64,000 bases of DNA from Heracleum sosnowskyi (taxonomy: Eukaryota > Streptophyta > Magnoliopsida > Apiales > Apiaceae), in NCBI GenBank assembly GCA_030848705.1, contig CM061245.1:62274006-62338005 (forward strand), in the 5' to 3' direction. Under the pieces are notes generated by a model. It was not told where the DNA came from. It was given only the letters and a program-made list of their open reading frames with translations, and ran no database searches. Numbering within the stretch: position 1 is the stretch's first letter; every line of letters begins with the position of its first letter. Shown here in pieces: positions 22,196 to 33,179 of this stretch. The position numbers were made by a program, and so were the translations under genes.

Positions 22196-24301
22196 CACAA
22201 AATGGCCCGTTTCGATTTTTCCCCATTTTCCTTGTATAGCTCCCTTTAGAGGTAAACGTAATCGGGCGTCCCCTGGTATCTGCTACGATTCAGGCACGGA
22301 CAGCCCCAAATGAACTTTTCTGCAATTCTATAAACCCATAGGGTGAAACTACGAGAAAATATCCACAAAATGGGTGGCTTCAATTTTTCCCCATTTTCCT
22401 TGTATAGCTCCCTTTAGAGGTAAACGTAATCGGGCATCCCCTGGTATCTGCTACGATTCAGGCACGGACAACCCCAAATGAACTTTTCTGCAATTCTATA
22501 AACCCATAAGGTGAAACTACGAGAAAATATCCACAAAATGGCCCGCTTCGATTTTTCCCCATTTTCCTTGTATAGCTCCCTTTAGAGGTAAACGTAATCG
22601 GGCGTCCCCTGGTATATGCTACGATTCAGGCACGGACAGCCCCAAATGAACTTTTCTACAATTCTATAAACCCATAGGGTGAAACTACGAGAAAATATCC
22701 ACAAAATGGTTGGCTTCAATTTTTCCCCATTTTCCTAGTATAGCTCCCTTTAGAGGTAAACGTAATCGGGCGTCCCCTGGTATCTGCTACGATTCAGGCA
22801 CGGACAGCCCCAAATGAACTTTTCTGGAATTCTATAAACCCATAAGGTGAAACTACGAGAAAATATCCACAAAATGGCCCGCTTCGATTTTTCCCCATTT
22901 TCCTTGTATAGCTCCCTTTAGAGGTAAACGTAATCGGGCGTCCCCTGGTATCTGCTACGATTCAGGCACGGACAGCCCCAAATGAACTTTTATGTAATTC
23001 TATAAACCCATAGGGTAAAACTACGAGAAAATATCCACAAAATGGCCTGCTTCGATTGTTCCCCATTTTCCTTGGATAGCTCTCTTTAGAGGTAAACGTA
23101 ATCGGGCATCCCTGGTATCTGCTACGATTCAGGCACGGACAGCCCCAAATGAACTTTTCTGCAATTCTATAAACCCATAAGGTGAAACTACGAGAAAATA
23201 TCCACAAAATGGCTCGCTTCGATTTTTCCCCATTTTCCTTGTATAGCTCCCTTTAGAGGTAAACGTAATCGGGCGTCCCCTGGTATCTGCTACGATTCAG
23301 GCACGGACAGCCCCAAATGAACTTTTCTGGAATTCTATAAACCCTTAGGGTGAAACTACGAGAAAATATCCACAAAACGGCCCGCTTCAATTTTTCTCCA
23401 TTTTCCTAGTATAGCTCCCTTTAGAGGTAAACGTAATCGGGCGTCCCCTGGTATCTGCTACGATTCAGGCACGGACAGCCCCAAATGAACTTTTCTGGAA
23501 TTTTATAAACCCATAAGGTGAAACTACGAGAAAATATCCACAAAATAGCCCGTTTCAATTTTTCCCCATTTTCCTTGTATAACTCCCTTTAGAGGTAAAC
23601 GTAATCGGGCGTCCCCTGGTATCTGCTACGATTCAGGCACGGACAGCCCCAAATGAACTTTTCTGCAATTCTATAAACCCATAGGGTGAAACTACGAAAA
23701 AATATCCACAAAATGGGTGGCTTCAATTTTTCCCCATTTTCCTTGTATTGCTCCCTTTAGAGGTAAACGTAATCGGGCATCCCCTGGTATCTGCTACGAT
23801 TCAGGCACGGACAACCCCAAATGACCTTTTCTGCAATTCAATAAACCCATAAGGTGAAACTACGAGAAAATATCCACAAAATGGCCCGCTTCGATTTTCC
23901 CCATTTTCCTTGTATAGCTCCCTTTAGAGGTAAACGTAATCGGGCGTCCCCTGGTATCTGCTACGATTCAGGCACGGACAGCCCCAAATGAACTTTTCTA
24001 CAATTCTATAAACCCATAGGGTGAAACTACGAGAAAATATCCACAAAATGGTTGGCTTCAATTTTTCCCCATTTTCCTAGTATAGCTCCCTTTAGAGGTA
24101 AACGTAATCGGGCGTCCCCTGGTATCTGCTACGATTCAGGCACGGACAGCCCCAAATGAACTTTTATGCAATTCAATAAACCCATAGGGTAAAACTACGA
24201 GAAAATATCCACAAAATGGCCCGCTTCAATTTTTCCCCATTTTCCTTGGATAGCTCCCTTTAGAGGTAAACGTAATCGGGCATCACTGGTATCTGCTACG
24301 A
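22196..24301. repeat. Mixed-subtype satellite related to 24.97-26.8 kb
   Basis: Only satellite monomers are present. The ordered run around 22.8-24.1 kb resembles 25.3-26.6 kb at an offset of about 2512-2514 bp: the CTTTTATGTAATTC subtype D pair recurs 2514 bp on, and the TCTACAATTC tag at 23999 recurs at 26511. Private changes here include CGATTGTTCC and AAAACGGCCCG. Confidence 0.7.
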
Positions 24302-25641
24302 TTCAGGCACGGACAGCCCCAAATGAACTTTTCTGCAATTCTATAAACCCATAGGGTGAAACTATGAGAAAATATCCACAAAATGGGTGGCTTCAATTTT
24401 TCCCCATTTTCCTTGTATAGCTCCCTTTAGAGGTAAACGTAATCGGGCATCCCCTGGTATCTGCTACGATTCAGGCACGGACAGCCCCAAATGAACTTTT
24501 CTTCAATTCTATAAACCCATAAGGTGAAACTAAGAGAAAATATCCACAAAATGGCCCGCTTCAATTTTTCCCCATTTTCCTAGTATAGCTCCCTTTAGAG
24601 GTAAACGTAATCGGGCGTCCCTGGTATCTGCTACGATTCAGGCACGGACAGCCCCAAATGAACTTTTCTGGAATTCTATAAACCCATAAGGTGAAACTAC
24701 GAGAAAATATCCACAAAATGGCCCGCTTCGATTTTTCCCCATTTTCCTTGTATAGCTCCCTTTAGAGGTAAACGTAATCGGGCGTCCCCTGGTATCTGCT
24801 ACGATTCAGGCACGGACAGCCCCAAATGAACTTTTATGTAATTCTATAAACCCATAGGGTAAAACTACGAGAAAATATCCACAAAATGGCCCGCTTCAAT
24901 TTTTCCCCATTTTCCTTGGATAGCTCCCTTTAGAGGTAAACGTAATCGGGCATCACTGGTATCTGCTACGATTCAGGCACGGACAGCCCCAAATGAACTT
25001 TTCTGCAATTCTATAAACCCATAGGGTGAAACTATGAGAAAATATCCACAAAATGGGTGGCTTCAATTTTTCCCCATTTTCCTTGTATAGCTCCCTTTAG
25101 AGGTAAACGTAATCGGGCATCCCCTGGTATCTGCTACGATTCAGGCACGGACAGCCCCAAATGAACTTTTCTGCAATTCTATAAACCCATAAGGTGAAAC
25201 TAAGAGAAAATATCCACAAAATGGCCCGCTTCAATTTTTCCCCATTTTCCTAGTATAGCTCCCTTTAGAGGTAAACGTAATCGGGCGTCCCTGGTATCTG
25301 CTACGATTCAGGCACGGACAGCCCCAAATGAACTTTTCTGGAATTCTATAAACCCATAAGGTGAAACTACGAGAAAATATCCACAAAATGGCCCGCTTCG
25401 ATTTTTCCCCATTTTCCTTGTATAGCTCCCTTTAGAGGTAAACGTAATCGGGCGTCCCCTGGTATCTGCTACGATTCAGGCACGGACAGCCCCAAATGAA
25501 CTTTTATGTAATTCTATAAACCCATAGGGTAAAACTACGAGAAAATATCCACAAAATGGCCTGCTTCGATTTTTCCCCATTTTCCTTGGATAGCTCCCTT
25601 TAGAGGTAAACGTAATCGGGCATCCCTGGTATCTGCTACGA
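24302..25641. repeat. 4-monomer tandem duplication (2 x 670 bp)
   Basis: The rare GCATCACTGG at 24281 and 24951 marks a 670 bp offset, equal to 168+167+168+167. The four-monomer run after 24302 recurs after 24972 with subtypes in the same order. One difference is CTTCAATTC near 24500 against CTGCAATTC in the second copy. Confidence 0.82.
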
Positions 25642-28025
25642 TTCAGGCACGGACAGCCCCAAATGAACTTTTCTGCAATTCTATAAACCCATAAGGTGAA
25701 ACTACGAGAAAATATCCACAAAATGGCCCGCTTCGATTTTTCTCCATTTTCCTTGAGCTCCCTTTAGAGGTAAACGTAATCGGGCGTCCCCTGGTATCTG
25801 CTACGATTCAGGCACGGACAGCCCCAAATGAACTTTTCTGGAATTCTATAAACCCATAGGGTGAAACTACGAGAAAATATCCACAAAATGGTCCGCTTCA
25901 ATTTTTCTCCATTTTCCTAGTATAGCTCCCTTTAGAGGTAAACGTAATCGGGCGTCCCCTGGTATCTGCTACGATTCAGGCACGGACAGCCCCAAATGAA
26001 CTTTTCTGGAATTTTATAAACCCATAAGGTGAAACTACGAGAAAATATCCACAAAATGGCCCGTTTCGATTTTTCCCCATTTTCCTTGTATAGCTCCCTT
26101 TAGAGGTAAACGTAATCGGGCGTCCCCTGGTATCTGCTACGATTCAGGCACGGACAGCCCCAAATGAACTTTTCTGCAATTCTATAAACCCATAGGGTGA
26201 AACTACGAGAAAATATCCACAAAATGGGTGGCTTCAATTTTTCCCCATTTTCCTTGTATAGCTCCCTTTAGAGGTAAACGTAATCGGGCATCCCCTGGTA
26301 TCTGCTACGATTCAGGCACGGACAACCCCAAATGAACTTTTCTGCAATTCTATAAACCCATAAGGTGAAACTACGAGAAAATATCCACAAAATGGCCCGC
26401 TTCGATTTTTCCCCATTTTCCTTGTATAGCTCCCTTTAGAGGTAAACGTAATCGGGCGTCCCCTGGTATCTGCTACGATTCAGGCACGGACAGCCCCAAA
26501 TGAACTTTTCTACAATTCTATAAACCCATAGGGTGAAACTACGAGAAAATATCCACAAAATGGTTGGCTTCAATTTTTCCCCATTTTCCTAGTATAGCTC
26601 CCTTTAGAGGTAAACGTAATCGGGCGTCCCCTGGTATCTGCTACGATTCAGGCACGGACAGCCCCAAATGAACTTTTATGCAATTCAATAAACCCATAGG
26701 GTCAAACTACGAGAAAATATCCACAAAATGGCCTGCATCGATTTTTCCCCATTTTCCTTGTATAGCTCCCTTTAGAGGTAAACGTAATCGGGCGTCCCTG
26801 GTATCTGCTACGATTCAGGCACGGACAGCCCCAAATGAACTTTTCTGCAATTCTATAAACCCATAGGGTGAAACTACGAGAAAATATCCACAAAATGGCC
26901 CGCTTCGATTTTTCCCCATTTTCCTTGTATAGCTCCCTTTAGAGATAAACGTAATCGGGCGTCCCCTGGTATCTGCTACGATTCAGGCACGGACAGCCCC
27001 AAATGAACTTTTCTGCAATTCTATAAACCCATAAGGTGAAACTACGAGAAAATATCCACAAAATGGCCCGCTTCGATTTTTCCCCATTTTCCTTGTATAG
27101 CTCCCTTTAGAGGTAAACGTAATCGGGCGTCCCCTGGTATCTGCTACGATTCAGGCACGGACAGCCCCAAATGAACTTTTCTGGAATTCTATAAACCCAT
27201 AAGGTGAAACTACGAGAAAATATCCACAAACTGGCCCGCTTCGATTTTTCCCCATTTTCCTTGTATAGCTCCCTTTAGAGGTAAACGTAATCGGGCGTCC
27301 CCTGGTATCTGCTACGATTCAGGCACGGACAGCCCCAAATGAACTTTTCTGCAATTCTATAAACCCATAGGGTGAAACTAAGAGAAAATATCGACAAAAT
27401 GGGTGGCTTCAATTTTTCCCCATTTTCCTTGTATAGCTCCCTTTAGAGGTAAATGTAATCGGGCATCCCCTGGTATCTGCTACGATTCAGGCACGGACAA
27501 CCCCAAATGAACTTTTCTGCAATTCTATAAACCCATAAGGTGAAACTACGAGAAAATATCCACAAAATGGCCCGCTTCGATTTTTCCCCATTTTCCTTGT
27601 ATAGCTCCCTTTATAGGTAAACGTAATCGGACGTCCCCTAGTATCTGCTACGATTCAGGCACGGACAACCCCAAATGAACTTTTCTGCAATTCTATAAAC
27701 CCATAAGGTGAAACTACGAGAAAATACCCACAAAATGGCCCGCTTCGATTTTTCCCAATTTTCCTTGTATAGCTTCCTTTAGAGGTAAACGTAATCGGGC
27801 GTCCCCTGGTATCTGCTACGATTCAGGCACAGACAAACCCAAATGAACTTTTATGCAATTCTATAAACCCATAGGGTAAAACTACGAGAAAATATCCACA
27901 AAATGGCCCGCTTCAATTTTTCCCCATTTTCCTTGGATAGCTCCCTTTAGAGGTAAACGTAATTGGGCATCCCCTGGTATCTGCTACGATTCAGGCACGG
28001 ACAACCCCAAATGAACTTTTCTGCA
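25642..28025. repeat. Satellite run leading to the LINE insertion
   Basis: Starts with a 165 bp deletion monomer and passes through subtypes A, C, E and D. The last 360 bp, with a rare AATTGGGCATCCCC at 27961, match 33.18-33.54 kb, which identifies the LINE-free counterpart of the insertion site. Confidence 0.8.
28015..28025. repeat. Target-site duplication, left copy (11 bp)
   Basis: ACTTTTCTGCA directly precedes the poly(T) run and is repeated perfectly at the other end of the insertion. It is part of the normal monomer, where it is followed by ATTCTATAAACC. Confidence 0.95.
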
Positions 28026-28037
28026 TTTTTTTTTTTT
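28026..28037 (-). other. LINE poly(A) tail (poly(T) on + strand)
   Basis: Twelve uninterrupted T on the + strand immediately after the left target-site duplication. On the minus strand this is the 3' poly(A) of the retrotransposed RNA. No AATAAA was found on the minus strand in the 120 bases upstream of it. Confidence 0.93.
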
Positions 28038-28218
28038 GTTAAGTAATAATTATATAAACCTAATAAATAATACATCATACTAGGGCATACCCTAGAGCCT
28101 CAAAGGTTAGCGGAACAGACTCCAGCTACCAACAAATAAAAAGACAAGGCTGTCCAAACAAATTAAGCCCAAAACAGGCCCAAAACACAACTACATCAAC
28201 TACATCAAACTGCTAAAA
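28038..28218 (-). other. LINE 3' untranslated region
   Basis: 181 bp between the stop codon of the reading frame and the poly(A) tail. It is A/T-rich near the tail and has no satellite similarity. No structured element or second reading frame of note was seen. Confidence 0.8.
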
Positions 28219-28998
28219 TTAGAACAGTAAAAGTAATAAACTCCTATCTCGGGCCACTTTCCTTTTAAAGGAACTACACGAAAATAGCCTTTCCCGCACT
28301 TCCCTTTTAATGATAAAAATGATTTGGGCTGAACTTCTCTTCTTATCCTGGTGAATACGAATGTTCCTTTCTTGCCATACATAGTATATAGCACTTGCAA
28401 TGAAAAGAAAAGCCACCTGCTCCTGCACCTTACTAACAGTAGAGGGAAAAAACCTGCCTAGCATATAATCTTGCCAATTATGTAGTAAGTCAATCGGACA
28501 TGCTTCGAAAATATTTCTTGAGAATCGACAAGTGGTAAATAAATGAGCAACATTTTCCCTACTAACCCCACACAGAGTACAGTTCTCATTCACCTGCATC
28601 CCAAATCTCCTCATTCTATCCTTAGTAAGCAACCTGTTTTGTATAGCAAGCCAGAAGAAGAAAGAGTTTTTTGGAATTGAGTATTCACTCCATACTGCAT
28701 TGACCCAAGGAGGAGCTTGGCCAATTCGGCGAATTGAATTCCATATCAAAGACAAATTCACCCATTTGCTTTGGTGCCCATCCCATAAGATCTCATCTCG
28801 AGCAAACAATCGAGTCCCTAGAATCTCATTCCTAACTCCCATTGCTGTCATGTGATTTGATGGATGAGGATGCCAACTGCCATCACGAATAATAGTGCAG
28901 ATTTTTGCCAAATAGTTAGATTCCATAATAGAGATGATGTCAGGACCGTAGCGAGTCAGGATAGGAGAGCTTCGAAGCCAGGGCTCATGCCAAAGAAG
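28219..28998 (-). pseudogene. LINE ORF2 C-terminal fragment with zf-RVT zinc-binding domain
   Basis: 259 codons plus a TAA stop, open throughout but cut at the 5' end, so only the C-terminal part of a LINE reverse-transcriptase polyprotein remains. In the intact element this region follows the reverse transcriptase and is thought to help bind the RNA template. With the frame counted from a satellite-encoded ATG at 29079, residues 1-27 are satellite and 28-286 are LINE. The zf-RVT type domain (Pfam PF13966 style) spans about 126-200: the PKNSFFFWLAIQNRL helix at 136-150, then Cys167, Cys170, His179 and Cys184 in a C-x2-C-x8-H-x4-C arrangement. The segment AIYYVWQERNIRIHQ at 230-244 is typical of the tail of plant LINE proteins. 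The absence of frameshifts or internal stops suggests a young insertion. Expression is not indicated. Confidence 0.9.
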
Positions 28999-29009
28999 AC
29001 TTTTCTGCA
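28999..29009. repeat. Target-site duplication, right copy (11 bp)
   Basis: ACTTTTCTGCA, identical to 28015-28025, and followed by ATTCTATAAACC as in an uninterrupted monomer. The LINE 5' junction lies between 28998 and 28999 on the + strand. Confidence 0.95.
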
Positions 29010-29552
29010 ATTCTATAAACCCATAAGGTGAAACTACGAGAAAATATCCACAAAATGGCCCGCTTCGATTTTTCCCCATTTTCCTTGTATAGCTCCCTTT
29101 AGAGGTAAACGTAATCGGACGTCCCCTAGTATCTGCTACGATTCAGGCACGGACAACCCCAAATGAACGTTTCTGCAATTCTATAAACCCATAAGGTGAA
29201 ACTACGAGAAAATACCCACAAAATGGCCCGCTTCGATTTTTCCCAATTTTCCTTGTATAGCTCCCTTTAGAGGTAAACGTAATCGGGCGTCCCCTGGTAT
29301 CTGCTACGATTCAGGCACGGACAAACCCAAATGAACTTTTCTGCAATTCTATAAACCCATAGGGTGAAACTATGAGAAAATATCCACAAAATGGCCTGCT
29401 TCAATTTTTCCCCATTTTCCTAGTATAGCTCCCTTTAGAGGTAAACGTAATCGGGCGTCCCCTGGTATCTGCTACGATTCAGGCACGGACAGCCCCAAAT
29501 GAACTTTTCTGCAATTCTATAAACCCATAAGGTGAAACTATGAGAAAATATC

Positions 29553-32500
29553 CACAAAATGGCCTGCTTCAATTTTTCCCCATTTTCCTAGTATAGCTCC
29601 CTTTAGAGGTAAACGTAATCGGGCGTCCCCTGGTATCTGCTACGATTCAGGCACGGACAGCCCCAAATGAACTTTTCTGCAATTCTATAAACCCATAAGG
29701 TGAAACTACGAGAAAATATCCACAAAATGGCCCGCTTCGATTTTTCCCCATTTTCCTTGTATAGCTCCCTTTAGAGGTAAACGTAATCGGGCGTCCCCTG
29801 GTATCTGCTACGATTCAGGCACGGACAGCCCCAAATGAACTTTTCTGCAATTCTATAAACCCATAGGGTAAAACTACGAGAAAATATCCACAAAATGGCC
29901 CGCTTCAATTTTTCCCCATTTTCCTAGTATAGCTCCCTTTAGAGGTAAACGTAATCGGGCGTCCCCTGGTATCTGCTACGATTCTGGCATGGACAGCCCC
30001 AAATGAACTTTTCTGGAATTCTATAAACCCATAAGGTGAAACTACGAGAAAATATCCACAAAATGGCCCGCTTTGATTTTTCCCCATTTTCCTTGTATAG
30101 CTCCCTTTAGAGGTAAACGTAATCGGGCGTCCCCTGGTATCTGCTACGATTCAGGCACGGACAGCCCCAAATGAACTTTTCTGCAATTCTATAAACCCAT
30201 AGGGTAAAACTACGAGAAAATATCCACAAAATGGCCCGCTTCAATTTTTCCCCATTTTCCTAGTATAGCTCCCTTTAGAGGTAAACGTAATCGGGCGTCC
30301 CCTGGTATCTGCTACGATTCAGGCACGGACAGCCCCAAATGAACTTTTCTGGAATTATATAAACCCATAAGGTGAAACTACGAGAAAATATCCACAAAAT
30401 GGCCCGCTTCGATTTTTCCCCATTTTCCTTGTATAGCTCCCTTTAGAGGTAAACGTAATCGGGCGTCCCCTGGTATCTGCTACGATTCAGGCACGGACAG
30501 CCCCAAATGAACTTTTCTGCAATTCTATAAACCCATAGGGTGAAACTACGAGAAAATATCCACAAAATGGTCGGCTTCAATTTTTCCCCATTTTCCTAGT
30601 ATAGCTCCCTTTAGAGGTAAACGTAATAGGGCGTCCCCTGGTATCTGCTACGATTCAGGCACGGACAGCCCCAAATGAACTTTTATGCAATTCTATAAAC
30701 CCATAGGGTAAAACTACGAGAAAATATCCACAAAATGGCCCGCTTCAATTTTTCCCCATTTTCCTTGGATAGCTCCCTTTAGAGGTAAACGTAATCGGGC
30801 ATCCCTGGTATCTGCTACGATTCAGGCACGGACAGCCCCAAATGAACTTTTCTGCAATTCTATAAACCCATAGGGTGAAACTACGAGAAAATATCCACAA
30901 AATGGCCCGCTTCGATTTTTCCCCATTTTCCTTGTATAGCTCCCTTTAGAGGTAAACGTAATCGGGCGTCCCCTGGTATCTGCTACGATTCAGGCACGGA
31001 CAGCCCCAAATGAACTTTTCTGCAATTCTATAAACCCATAAGGTGAAACTACGAGAAAATATCCACAAAATGGCCCGCTTCGATTTTTCCCCATTTTCCT
31101 TGTATAGCTCCCTTTAGAGGTAAACGTAATCGGGCGTCCCTTGGTATCTGCTACGATTCAAGCACGGACAGCCCCAAATGAACTTTTCTGGAATTCTATA
31201 AACCCATAAGGTGAAACTACGAGAAAATATCCACAAACTGGCCCGCTTCGATTTTTCTCCATTTTCCTTGTATAGCTCTCTTTAGAGGTAAACGTAATCG
31301 GGCGTCCCCTGGTATCTGCTACGATTCAGGCACGGACAGCCCCAAATGAACTTTTCTGCAATTCTATAAACCCATAGGGTGAAACTAAGAGAAAATATCG
31401 ACAAAATGGGTGGCTTCAATTTTTCCCCATTTTCCTTGTATAGCTCCCTTTAGAGGTAAATGTAATCGGGCATCCCCTGGTATCTGCTACGATTCAGGCA
31501 CGGACAACCCCAAATGAACTTTTCTGCAATTCTATAAACCCATAAGGTGAAACTACGAGAAAATATCCACAAAATGGCCCGCTTCGATTTTTCCCCATTT
31601 TCCTTGTATCGCTCCCTTTAGAGGTAAACGTAATCGGACGTCCCCTAGTATCTGCTACGATTCAGGCACGGACAACCCCAAATGAACTTTTCTGCAATTC
31701 TATAAACCCATAAGGTGAAACTACGAGAAAATACCCACAAAATGGCCCGCTTCGATTTTTCCCAATTTTCCTTGTATAGCTTCCTTTAGAGGTAAACGTA
31801 ATCGGGCGTCCCCTGGTATCTGCTACGATTCAGGCACGGACAAACCCAAATGAACTTTTCTGCAATTCTATAAACCAATAGGGTGAAACTACGAGAAAAT
31901 ATCCACAAAATGGCCCGCTTCAATTTTTCCCCATTTTCCTAGTATAGCTCCCTTTAGAGGTAAACGTAATCGGGCGTCCCCTGGTATCTGCTACGATTAA
32001 GGCACGGACAGCCCCAAATGAACTTTTCTGCAATTCTATAAACCCATAAGGTGAAACTACGAGAAAATATCCACAAAATGGCCCGCATCGATTTTTCCCC
32101 ATTTTCCTTGTATAGCTCCTTTTAGAGGTAAACGTAATCGGGCGTCCCCTGGTATCTGCTACGATTCAGGCACGGACAGCCCCAAATGAACTTTTCTGCA
32201 ATTCTATAAACCCATAGGGTAAAACTAAGAGAAAATATCCACAAAATGGCCCGCTTCAATTTTTCCCCATTTTCCTAGTATAGCTCCCTTTAGAGGTAAA
32301 CGTAATCGGGCGTCCCTGGTATCTGCTACGATTCAGGCACGGACAGCCCCAAATGAACTTTTCTGGAATTCTATAAACCCATAAGGTGAAACTACGAGAA
32401 AATATCCACAAAATGGCCCGCTTCGATTTTTCCCCATTTTCCTTGTATAGCTCCCTTTAGAGGTAAACGTAATCGGGCGTCCCCTGGTATCTGCTACGAT

Positions 32501-32830
32501 TCATGCACGGACAGCCCCAAATGAACTTTTATGTAATTCTATAAACCCATAGGGTAAAACTACGAGAAAATATCCACAAAATGGCCTGCTTCGATTTTTC
32601 CCCATTTTCCTTGGATAGCTCCCTTTAGAGGTAAACGTAATCGGGCATCCCTGGTATCTGCTACGATTCAGGCACGGACAGCCCCAAATGAACTTTTCTG
32701 CAATTCTATAAACCCATAAGGTGAAACTACGAGAAAATATCCACAAAATGGCCCGCTTCGATTTTTCCCCATTTTCCTTGTATAGCTCCCTTTAGAGGTA
32801 AACGTAATCGGGCGTCCCCTGGTATCTGCT
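29553..32830. repeat. 25-monomer-spaced segmental duplication, copy 1 (LINE side)
   Basis: Landmarks recur 4197 bp later: CTTTGATTTTT at 30071 and 34268, and the subtype D pair at 32501 and 36698. The stretch 27.66-28.02 plus 29.1-29.55 kb also matches 33.18-33.75 kb, so the duplicated block probably includes the LINE target. Private bases here include TTGTATCGCTCCC near 31610. Confidence 0.8.
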
Positions 32831-33179
32831 ACGATTCAGGCACGGACAGCCCCAAATGAAGTTTTCTGCAATTCTATAAACCCATAGGGTAAAACTACGA
32901 GAAAATATCCACAAAATGGCCCGCTTCGATTTTTCCCCATTTTCCTTGTATAGCTCCCTTTAGAGGTAAACGTAATCGGGCGTCCCCTGGTATCTGCTAC
33001 GATTCAGGCACGGACAGCCCCAAATGAACTTTTCTGCAATTCTATAAACCCATAAGGTGAAACTACGAGAAAATATCCACAAAATGGCCCGCTTCGATTT
33101 TTCCCCATTTTCCTTGTATAGCTCCCTTTAGAGGTAAACGTAATCGGGCGTCCCCTGGTATCTGCTACGATTCAGGCAC

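Larger units (their letters stand above)
1..28025. repeat. Satellite DNA array, left arm (about 168 bp monomer)
   Basis: About 167 head-to-tail monomers, all in the same orientation, with no unrelated DNA between them. Taking TTCAGG as the phase point, successive starts at 1, 168 and 336 give lengths of 167 and 168 bp. The missing base in 167 bp monomers is one C in the GCATCCC(C)TGG or GCGTCCC(C)TGG segment. Long segments are nearly invariant, such as CTTTAGAGGTAAACGTAATC and GGTATCTGCTACGATTCAGG, while about 15 sites vary in linked combinations that define monomer subtypes. No gene is supported: the minus-strand frames are satellite by-products. The array is probably heterochromatic or centromeric (inference from length and organisation). 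The family is not one I can name. Confidence 0.98.
28026..28998 (-). mobile_element. 5'-truncated LINE (non-LTR retrotransposon), 973 bp
   Basis: The only non-satellite DNA in the window. Read on the minus strand it runs from a truncated coding region at 28998 to a 12-base poly(A) tail at 28037-28026, and it is flanked by a perfect 11 bp duplication of satellite sequence. The distance between the TTCAGG phase points around it, 27990 and 29142, is 1152 bp. This is exactly one 168 bp monomer plus 984, the sum of 973 bp insert and 11 bp duplication, so the site can be restored without loss of a base. Poly(A) tail, variable target duplication and 5' truncation are the hallmarks of target-primed reverse transcription by an L1-type LINE. 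The endonuclease and reverse-transcriptase domains are absent, so the copy cannot move by itself. Confidence 0.95.

Noticed and set aside
26678..26866. 62-residue + strand frame
   Set aside because: It lies wholly in satellite monomers, is unique only through local substitutions, and has no recognisable protein features.
28026..28037. Poly(T) as a Pol III terminator of an upstream small RNA
   Set aside because: No A/B box promoter was seen on the + strand before it. Its position at the target duplication and its orientation with the LINE explain it as a poly(A) tail.
28200..28400. 66-residue minus-strand frame inside the LINE
   Set aside because: It overlaps the zf-RVT frame in another register and has no similarity I recognise, so it is a shadow.
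28026..28998. Insertion as an LTR element, MITE or DNA transposon
   Set aside because: There are no terminal repeats or inverted ends, only a poly(A) tail, a target duplication and zf-RVT coding sequence, which fit a LINE.
28219..28998. Functional host gene with zf-RVT domain
   Set aside because: The fragment starts abruptly at the insertion junction, lacks the reverse-transcriptase region, and ends in a retrotransposon 3' end. It has no promoter or intron evidence.
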